12,832 bases of DNA from Promethearchaeota archaeon (GTDB lineage Archaea; Asgardarchaeota; Lokiarchaeia; Sigynarchaeales; SOKP01), in assembly GCA_030668025.1 (NCBI GenBank), contig DAOUUT010000088.1:1-12832 (forward strand). Direction: 5' to 3'. The notes under the pieces were generated by a model that ran no database searches, was not told the DNA's origin, and saw only the letters and a list, made by a program, of their open reading frames with translations. The translations under genes were made by a program, and so were the position numbers. Positions 7,593-12,832 of the stretch are shown here, piece after piece (positions within the stretch are counted from its first letter, which is position 1; each line of letters starts with the position of its first letter).

Positions 7593-8162
7593 ATGACTAA
7601 AAATAAAATTAAACTTGGACCATATCTATACCCCATGCCCGTTGTAGTCGTAGGAGCAAATGTAGAGGGAAAGCCAAACTTTATGCCAATTGGTTGGGTT
7701 AGTATTGTAGAACATAAACCCCCCATGATTTCTATTTCTGCTAATCAGGATCATTACACTAATATAGGTATAAGGGAAAACAAAACATTTAGCGTCAACA
7801 CACCTTCTGAAGATATAATATTACCAACTGATTATTGTGGAATAAAATCTGGTAAAGAAGTAGACAAATCTGATGTATTTGAAGTTTTTTATGGAGAATT
7901 AAAAACCGCACCCATGATTAAGGATGCACCGTTAAATCTAGAATGTAAAGTTGTCCAAATCGTAAAAACTGGAAAAGGACACGATATTTTTATTGGAGAA
8001 ATCATCCAAGCTTACGCCGAAGAGAAATTCTTAACAAATGGAATTCCCGACATCACTAAAATGAAACCTGTGTTTTTTTCTATGAATGATTATAACTATT
8101 GGAAAATCGGTGAACCTATAGGAAGAGCTTGGCACATAGGACGAGATTACAAAAAGGAATAA
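7593..8162 (+). CDS. Flavin reductase-like FMN-binding protein
   Basis: The 189-residue product matches the flavin reductase-like (DIM6/NTAB) split-barrel family, which binds FMN and often serves as an oxidoreductase or flavin carrier. Visible family features are the N-terminal strand YPMPVVVVGA, then KPNFMPIGWVSIVEHKPPMI (about 27-46), the NIGIRENKTFSVNTPSE segment (about 57-73) that usually contacts the flavin phosphate, and the closing strand KMKPVFFSMNDYNYWKIG (about 156-173). The length is normal for the family. No signal peptide is seen, so it is probably cytoplasmic. It lies next to a cupin and near the ferredoxin-nitroreductase fusion, which suggests a shared flavin or Fe-S electron pathway, as an inference. 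It ends 17 bases from the convergent gelsolin-like gene. Confidence 0.9.
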   Translation: MTKNKIKLGPYLYPMPVVVVGANVEGKPNFMPIGWVSIVEHKPPMISISANQDHYTNIGIRENKTFSVNTPSEDIILPTDYCGIKSGKEVDKSDVFEVFYGELKTAPMIKDAPLNLECKVVQIVKTGKGHDIFIGEIIQAYAEEKFLTNGIPDITKMKPVFFSMNDYNYWKIGEPIGRAWHIGRDYKKE

Positions 8163-8179
8163 AACTAATCAAGACTTAT

Positions 8180-8995
8180 TTAATTTTTAAAAACAAACTC
8201 TCTTTTTTCTGGTTCAAGAAAATGTTGCTCGATTAAAAGGTCCATTTCAGCATTCAACCAGCACAATTCATCGTAAGTACTAGACGAATTAAACACTTCT
8301 TCTGCCTTCTTCCTAATCTCCTCAAGTGAGGGCATCCCAAGATTTATCTTTTGAATAGTTTCTGCTAATAGCCAGCATAAATCATTGTATGAGTATTTCT
8401 TCAAAGAAAGATAATAAGCCGATTCTTTAATTTGAGATTCAAGGCCAATTTCCTCCTCATCTTCTTCATCAATATCCTCTTTAACTACATCTTCAACTTC
8501 TAGCGTCTCCAGTAGTATTACTGGTTCATCTGGGCTGTCTACTGATGCTTCAATTTCTAATTGGTCACGTCCTTTATACTGTGCCAACCACGCTGATATC
8601 CTCGCTCCAGATTTATCTTCCGTTTCTTCTTGAATTTCTGCATCGAACATGGGTTTTGGAGGTTCAGTAGGTTCTTTTAATATTAATTCGGGTCTACGTT
8701 CGATTGTTTCACCGGGAATTAAACCCTTTTTTAATTCGTCCATCATAGATAGAAATGAACCGTATTCTCTATTTTGTTTCATTATCAATATTTTACAACT
8801 ACCTCCTCTATCTTTATCCAATCTTCTAGCCCACGCTGCCGTTATATCTTTTTTGTATTGAGGGACATCTAGTCCTACCCAGATAAATACTGTGTTTTTC
8901 TTTTCGTCATCAATAAGATACACGCTCTGGTTATCAAATTCTAACTTATTTAATTCGATTAAATCCCCTTTTTCATTAATACTAAATAATTTCAT
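8180..8995 (-). CDS. Gelsolin-like domain protein with acidic linker and LCWL repeats
   Basis: The 271-residue product begins with one gelsolin-like domain (about 1-95). Its core strand pattern is QSVYLIDDEKKNTVFIWVG (23-41), followed by the long helix YKKDITAAWARRLDKDRGG and the strand CKILIMKQNREYGSFLSMM. This matches the (V/I)-hydrophobic-LD...(V/I)-x-WxG signature of gelsolin/villin repeats, which bind actin and often calcium. A proline- and acid-rich linker follows (about 105-190, with EDIDEEDEEE). The last 80 residues are helical and hold two copies of YxxLCWLxAE. Asgard archaea are known to encode actins and gelsolin-like proteins, so a cytoskeletal regulatory role is the natural inference. 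I do not see a second gelsolin domain. ATG 8995 is preceded by a TATA box at leaderless spacing. Confidence 0.82.
   Translation of the reverse strand: MKLFSINEKGDLIELNKLEFDNQSVYLIDDEKKNTVFIWVGLDVPQYKKDITAAWARRLDKDRGGSCKILIMKQNREYGSFLSMMDELKKGLIPGETIERRPELILKEPTEPPKPMFDAEIQEETEDKSGARISAWLAQYKGRDQLEIEASVDSPDEPVILLETLEVEDVVKEDIDEEDEEEIGLESQIKESAYYLSLKKYSYNDLCWLLAETIQKINLGMPSLEEIRKKAEEVFNSSSTYDELCWLNAEMDLLIEQHFLEPEKREFVFKN
8246..8389 (-). repeat. Internal protein repeat, YNDLCWLLAE / YDELCWLNAE
   Basis: Residues 203-212 and 241-250 of the gelsolin-like protein are near copies spaced 38 residues apart. Each is followed by a helical stretch (ETIQKINLG and EMDLLIEQHF). They look like two helical hairpins of a duplicated module that I cannot assign to a family. 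Confidence 0.65.
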
Positions 8996-9023
8996 TTAAC
9001 AATCACTTGTACAAAGATATGAG

Positions 9024-9034
9024 ATTATAAAAAT
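9024..9034 (-). promoter_or_regulatory. TATA-like box of the gelsolin-like gene
   Basis: TTTTTATAATC read on the minus strand is centred about 33 nt before ATG 8995. This predicts a leaderless or nearly leaderless mRNA. Confidence 0.45.
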
Positions 9035-9194
9035 AGATTCAATTAAAGCTTAAAAATCTTTATTTAATATGATACTGCTTTATCTCGATCAGACATATTA
9101 ACGGATTAACACTTATTAATATGTTAATATATAAAATTTTCTTCAAATCTAAATGAATTATTAATATACTCAATTTCCCAAAAACACATAGATA

Positions 9195-9199
9195 GGTGA
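9195..9199 (+). promoter_or_regulatory. Shine-Dalgarno-like GGTGA before the methyltransferase frame
   Basis: GGTGA ends 7 nt before ATA 9207, the spacing expected for a start codon there. It is the main reason to place the gene start near 9207 rather than at TTG 9282. Confidence 0.4.
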
Positions 9200-9206
9200 A
9201 CATCGG

Positions 9207-10169
9207 ATAAAAAAAATAGAATTATTTTCTGAAAGTGGAAAATCACGCGGCTTTTACGACTTAGCAAATCAGCTTAACGATTTGACCGGCAAAGAATGGG
9301 TATTTTCAACTAAGTCTGTGATTCCAAAAGGTTTTCCTCCTAGCTTTCAACTTAAGCTTAGAAATAAACACGGTGGACAAAAACCTCCAGAATTATGCGA
9401 AATGATTATTAAAACATTTACAAAAGAAGGAGAACTAGTGTTAGACCCTTTTTGTGGTGTTGGAGGGACCTTATTTGGCTGTTCTTTGAGCAAACGGAGC
9501 GGTATTGGCGTTGAAATAAATAAGGAATGGATTGATATTTATCGTAATGTGTGTGATTTAGACGCTGTGAAGCCTCATAAAGTGATTCATGGAGATTCTC
9601 GTGAAGTGCTTCAAAATTTAATCGAAAAAAATAACGAAAAATTTGATTTTATCTTAACAGATGTCCCTTATTGGAAGATGGACATCGTTGAAAAATCGAA
9701 AGGAGTGTACAAAAAAGTAGGGGAAGAGTCAAAAGGGGTTTATTCAGATAAATCGAAATTATCTAGGTTTAGCAATGGTTCCGAACATTTTAAGCAAACT
9801 AAAGAAGAATGGGAGTTATTGATCAAAGATGTTCTTACTAAATGTTTTAATCTTTTAAAGCCAGGACGATATTGCGCTGTGTTTATCGGAAATATGTACC
9901 ATAATGGTCAATATTTTCTTTTAAACGCCGATATCGCACGAATTTTAAGCCAGATTGGTTTTATTTTAAAAGGAGAAATCGTGTGGTACGATGTAAATAA
10001 AAAACTACATCTCTATGGAATTAATTATTCGTGGATACCCAGTATTTCTCATCAATTTATTTTGGTTTTCAGGAAAGAAAGGACTATAAAGCTGACCAAA
10101 GAGGAAAAAGAAAAAATTAAGAATGATAATATTAAAATGATAAAAGCAAAGCAATCATCTCCATTATGA
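9207..10169 (+). CDS. Orphan DNA methyltransferase-like protein, non-standard start
   Basis: Read from 9207 the product has 320 residues. The class I methyltransferase core is clear: the motif-X-like KHGGQKPPELC, motif I DPFCGVGGT, an acidic GVEIN, then TDVPYW in the motif IV place (usually D/N/S-PP-Y/F). The order X, I, IV resembles gamma-type amino-methyltransferases. The likely reaction is N6-adenine or N4-cytosine DNA methylation, with nucleic acid other than DNA as an alternative. The frame is open from 9192, and the stretch FYDLANQLNDLTGKEW before and across TTG 9282 looks like genuine family N-terminus, yet no ATG, GTG or TTG occurs in frame before 9282. ATA 9207, behind GGTGA, is the best-placed start; a mutated ATG, an indel in the 8-A run at 9209-9216 or a sequence error are alternatives. 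No restriction enzyme gene is adjacent. Confidence 0.8.
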   Translation: MKKIELFSESGKSRGFYDLANQLNDLTGKEWVFSTKSVIPKGFPPSFQLKLRNKHGGQKPPELCEMIIKTFTKEGELVLDPFCGVGGTLFGCSLSKRSGIGVEINKEWIDIYRNVCDLDAVKPHKVIHGDSREVLQNLIEKNNEKFDFILTDVPYWKMDIVEKSKGVYKKVGEESKGVYSDKSKLSRFSNGSEHFKQTKEEWELLIKDVLTKCFNLLKPGRYCAVFIGNMYHNGQYFLLNADIARILSQIGFILKGEIVWYDVNKKLHLYGINYSWIPSISHQFILVFRKERTIKLTKEEKEKIKNDNIKMIKAKQSSPL

Positions 10170-10192
10170 ATTAAAACTTCAATTCATTTTTT
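10166..10192 (+). terminator. Hairpin plus T-run at the end of the methyltransferase gene
   Basis: ATGAATT (10166-10172) and AATTCAT (10181-10187) form a 7-bp inverted repeat with an 8-nt loop, followed by a run of T. It includes the stop codon of the methyltransferase and the last codon region of the convergent gene. Archaeal termination depends mainly on T-runs, so the hairpin may be incidental. Confidence 0.35.
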
Positions 10193-10933
10193 AACGCTAA
10201 TAAACATCCAAGCAAGAAATGTTTTAACCTTAGGAATTTGGAAACTAGATTGAGAAATGAGCTGAAAAATCTCATTATACGCATAACTGGATTGAATTGA
10301 TCCCATAGGTTCATGTACTTCTTTTAAAGCTTTTGGAGCAACGATTTTAGTTATAAATGTTAAAAAACCATAAAAAAATCTGCGTGAATCACGTCGAAAA
10401 TCAAAGATTAATAAAGTACCGTCTCTTTTTAAAACACGATGTATCTCATTAAATCCTTTTACGGGATTCACCCAATGATGAAGTGAAAGAGTACTTATGA
10501 TAAAATCAATTGATTCATTTGAGAAAGGTAATTTTTCAACATTTCCAATTTTAAATTCAATCCTTTTACCCAACCCTCTATCAAGTGCTCGCTTTTTTGC
10601 AAATTCAAGAATTTCAGAGGAAATATCAATCCCAATTAAATTAAGATCTGGAAAACTCTCTGCAATTTGAATTACCAAATTTCCAGAACCGCATCCTATG
10701 TCAACTAATGTCCCTTTTGGGTTAAAATCCTTCAGTTTAGATATTACTTTTTTTCGTAACAATCTAAATGGAAGAATGTTTGTCATTTTTTCAAATGCTT
10801 TAGCAACCTCAGGACTATCAAGACCCTCAATATTGGGTTTTCGTGTACTTTTTTTTTTCCGAGGAAATCCAAAAATAATAATTAAAATTACAGCAATTCC
10901 AAAAATTGCGAAAAATATACACCAGAAACTCAT
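10184..10933 (-). CDS. Membrane-anchored class I SAM-dependent methyltransferase
   Basis: The 249-residue product starts with one hydrophobic helix (about 3-23, with FFAIFGIAVILIIIFGF) followed by a basic RKKKSTRK stretch, which predicts an N-terminal anchor with the enzyme on the cytoplasmic side. The Methyltransf_11/UbiE-like fold follows: motif I LVDIGCGSGNL (76-86), the acidic loop GIDIS (101-105), GNVEKLPF (130-137), STLSLHHW (147-154) and EIHRVLKRDGTLLIFDFR (163-180). The substrate is not readable; lipids, quinones or small molecules are possible, and the membrane anchor favours a hydrophobic one. It converges on the DNA methyltransferase-like gene with 14 bases between the stops and diverges from the Cwh43-like gene. 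ATG 10933 directly precedes the anchor helix. Confidence 0.87.
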   Translation of the reverse strand: MSFWCIFFAIFGIAVILIIIFGFPRKKKSTRKPNIEGLDSPEVAKAFEKMTNILPFRLLRKKVISKLKDFNPKGTLVDIGCGSGNLVIQIAESFPDLNLIGIDISSEILEFAKKRALDRGLGKRIEFKIGNVEKLPFSNESIDFIISTLSLHHWVNPVKGFNEIHRVLKRDGTLLIFDFRRDSRRFFYGFLTFITKIVAPKALKEVHEPMGSIQSSYAYNEIFQLISQSSFQIPKVKTFLAWMFISVKK

Positions 10934-11121
10934 AATTTCAAGTAAAATGTTGCGTAATTAGCAAAATATTTAGAAAATTAATATATTTAATAAGTATAAA
11001 AAGAAATATGCTTAAATAAATCTAAGTTTTACATTTTACTTTAATAATAGAAATTGAGCTTTAAAACTTGTCAATAATTAAACTATAAAAATGATGACGA
11101 ACCAGATATTTTCATATACAA

Positions 11122-11130
11122 TTTTTATAT
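11122..11130 (+). promoter_or_regulatory. TATA-like box of the Cwh43-like gene
   Basis: TTTTTATAT is centred about 31 nt before ATG 11157, the spacing seen before other leaderless-looking genes in this window. Confidence 0.4.
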
Positions 11131-11156
11131 CTAATTAAAAATATTTTTGATAAAAA

Positions 11157-12832
11157 ATGCCGAGAGACCAAAACATAAGTTCAATTTTGCTAGTTGGAAT
11201 TATATTCTACCTTTTTATAGAATCTTTTTATAACGTGATAGTAGATATAAATGCGCATATTTTTATGAATTTTTCAGAGATTCTTACTTTAATGCCTACA
11301 TTGATAATAGCAGCATCTTTCTTAATCGTGGAGTTCTTCCTATTCATGTTAGCAAAGATAAAAAAATCTTACAAACCATTTATCTTGCTATATATCATTT
11401 GCGGATTGCGAATAAGTTCCCAGTTTATTTTCCTCCCAAGTGCGATATTTATCGTCAATTTTTTGATGCTTTTTACAATTTTGCTTTTTTTCATGGCATT
11501 TATCGTTTTAATCGAGACCAACGACGCTTACATGCTTTTTTCGCAATTTCTGGGTAGTGTAATAATTGGTTTAGGAATTTACTTTACATTATTAGTCCTT
11601 AATATATCGTCAAATCTTACTTCAGACGTTATTAAAATTATTCCTACTTTTATCTTTGTTGGAATAATAATCTTCGTCAATCACAGTCTTTTCACCCCTA
11701 AACGCATTGACATATTGCTCTCTGATGTTGGAAGTAAAAATGCAGATGATCCGAATAAAAAAAGCATATCGTTCTTCCATTTTATAGTCTTAGGAGTTCT
11801 TTTTACTTTTTCAACGATGTGGATCTTTAATCCAATGGCCCTTTCTGCGTATGATGTAATCAACCTAAATATTAATGGGTTAATTTCAAACTCATTGAAT
11901 ATCTGGCCCGCTTACGGATTTACTTATTATATCCTTTTGATATTAGTTACTGCCATATTGAGTTATGCTTTAATTGTGAAGTATTTATTTTCGTTAAACC
12001 AAAAGTTACTAAGGATTATTATTGTTGCTTCCGTCGGAATTACTTGTATCTTAACAATCCTAGCGATATTTGTAATTCAAAACGATCTTACCATCGTATC
12101 TTCGATATACACATCAATAATGACGATTATTGGAGTATTTTCTATTGTACTATATCTTTCTTATTTATTCAATTTTTATGCTTTTGATTCTTCGAAAAAA
12201 TTGTTTGTAGGAATTATACTTTTCTTTGTCTCTGCCCTCTTCTTTCTCGTTCTCCACATGACAATTATGTGGTACGAGTACATGTCTTTATTGAATCATC
12301 TTATCATTCAAATAATCACCAGCGTCGCTTTAATTTTAATATGTGAGGTAATAAATTTGAAACATTCCTTTAAGATAAAAGAGCGCCCCTTACACTTGAG
12401 TAAATCAATAATTATCATGTTCACAGCTATTCTGATAATAAATATAATTTCAATAGGAGTTGTGGTTCAGAATAGCAAAGTTGAATCAACGCAAAATCCT
12501 GACCCTACTCTAATGATATGGAACATTCATAACGCAATTGGAGACGACGATATAATAAGCTTAGATCGTATTGTTCAAGACATAAAGAAATATTCGCCAG
12601 AAATAGTAGGATTAAATGAAGTGGATTTAGGAGCACTAAAAACTTCTGCTATAGATTTACCCTCTTACTTTGCTCATCATCTAAACATGTATTACTTTTA
12701 CGGTTATGCTTTCTATAAACATTATGGAAATGTTATTTTGAGCAAATATCCTATATTAGAAGCAGAAATTATTCCATTACCGCTCGCTGTCTCATCTGCT
12801 GAACCAAGGTCTTTGATAAGGGCGAGACTCCA
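11157..12832 (+). CDS. Multi-TM EEP-domain protein, Cwh43/PGAP2IP-like (partial at right edge)
   Basis: ATG 11157 opens a frame that runs without a stop to the window end, giving 558 codons so far. Residues 1-440 contain about 13 hydrophobic helices. A short linker (441-450) leads into an endonuclease/exonuclease/phosphatase (EEP) domain: MIWNIHNAIGDDD with N456, EIVGLNEVD with the catalytic-type E488, then HHLNMYYFYGYAFYKHYGNV and ILSKYPILEAEIIPLP. The remaining catalytic D-x-N and H motifs would lie beyond the edge. Many membrane helices before an EEP domain with WNIH, LxMYxxYG and LSKYPI is the layout of the C-terminal half of eukaryotic Cwh43 (PGAP2IP), which acts in GPI-anchor lipid remodelling. 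That similarity is from memory; a prokaryotic lipid phosphodiesterase or nuclease is the alternative. The active domain probably sits outside the membrane. Confidence 0.78.
   Translation, partial: MPRDQNISSILLVGIIFYLFIESFYNVIVDINAHIFMNFSEILTLMPTLIIAASFLIVEFFLFMLAKIKKSYKPFILLYIICGLRISSQFIFLPSAIFIVNFLMLFTILLFFMAFIVLIETNDAYMLFSQFLGSVIIGLGIYFTLLVLNISSNLTSDVIKIIPTFIFVGIIIFVNHSLFTPKRIDILLSDVGSKNADDPNKKSISFFHFIVLGVLFTFSTMWIFNPMALSAYDVINLNINGLISNSLNIWPAYGFTYYILLILVTAILSYALIVKYLFSLNQKLLRIIIVASVGITCILTILAIFVIQNDLTIVSSIYTSIMTIIGVFSIVLYLSYLFNFYAFDSSKKLFVGIILFFVSALFFLVLHMTIMWYEYMSLLNHLIIQIITSVALILICEVINLKHSFKIKERPLHLSKSIIIMFTAILIINIISIGVVVQNSKVESTQNPDPTLMIWNIHNAIGDDDIISLDRIVQDIKKYSPEIVGLNEVDLGALKTSAIDLPSYFAHHLNMYYFYGYAFYKHYGNVILSKYPILEAEIIPLPLAVSSAEPRSLIRARL

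Noticed and set aside
8649..8861. Plus-strand open frame of 70 codons
   Set aside because: It is antisense to the gelsolin-like domain, which is strongly supported.
10698..10961. Plus-strand open frame of 87 codons
   Set aside because: It is antisense to the anchor and motif I region of the SAM methyltransferase.
11681..11863. Minus-strand open frame of 60 codons
   Set aside because: It is antisense to the membrane part of the Cwh43-like gene, whose frame is open for 558 codons.

Overview
The window is AT-rich DNA that looks archaeal, most likely from an Asgard (Lokiarchaeia-like) lineage. The evidence is a gelsolin-like domain protein (8180-8995, minus), which is a eukaryotic-signature family known from Asgard archaea. 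Several genes have TATA-like boxes about 30 nt upstream of the start codon, as in leaderless archaeal transcripts. A few others carry GGTG Shine-Dalgarno cores matching the archaeal 16S 3' end. A membrane plus endonuclease/exonuclease/phosphatase (EEP) protein at the right edge resembles the C-terminal half of eukaryotic Cwh43/PGAP2IP. The lineage call is an inference from gene content.

Left part (1-4800): the 3' end of a two-cluster ferredoxin-domain protein, a TauE/SafE-type transporter with a cytoplasmic loop insertion, a 443-base gap holding a possible gene remnant, and an unrecognised membrane protein. On the minus strand follow a metallo-beta-lactamase (MBL) hydrolase with an alkyl-sulfatase dimerisation domain and an unrecognised multi-pass membrane protein.

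Middle part (4900-8160): a redox neighbourhood. On the minus strand are a ferredoxin-nitroreductase fusion and a cysteine-rich iron-sulfur protein with two 4Fe-4S motifs plus a separate dense cysteine cluster. Divergent from these on the plus strand are a small cupin and a flavin reductase-like FMN protein. The divergent intergenic region contains two exact 11-nt TATA-like direct repeats, one positioned for each direction. The genes plausibly handle electrons through Fe-S and FMN, but no substrate can be read from the sequence.

Right part (8180-12832): the gelsolin-like protein with an acidic linker and a duplicated LCWL helical motif; an orphan DNA methyltransferase-like gene whose coding frame extends upstream of every standard start codon; a membrane-anchored class I SAM methyltransferase converging on it; and the truncated Cwh43/PGAP2IP-like protein, read here by direct translation to the right edge. 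No tRNA, rRNA, CRISPR array, transposase or integrase was seen.
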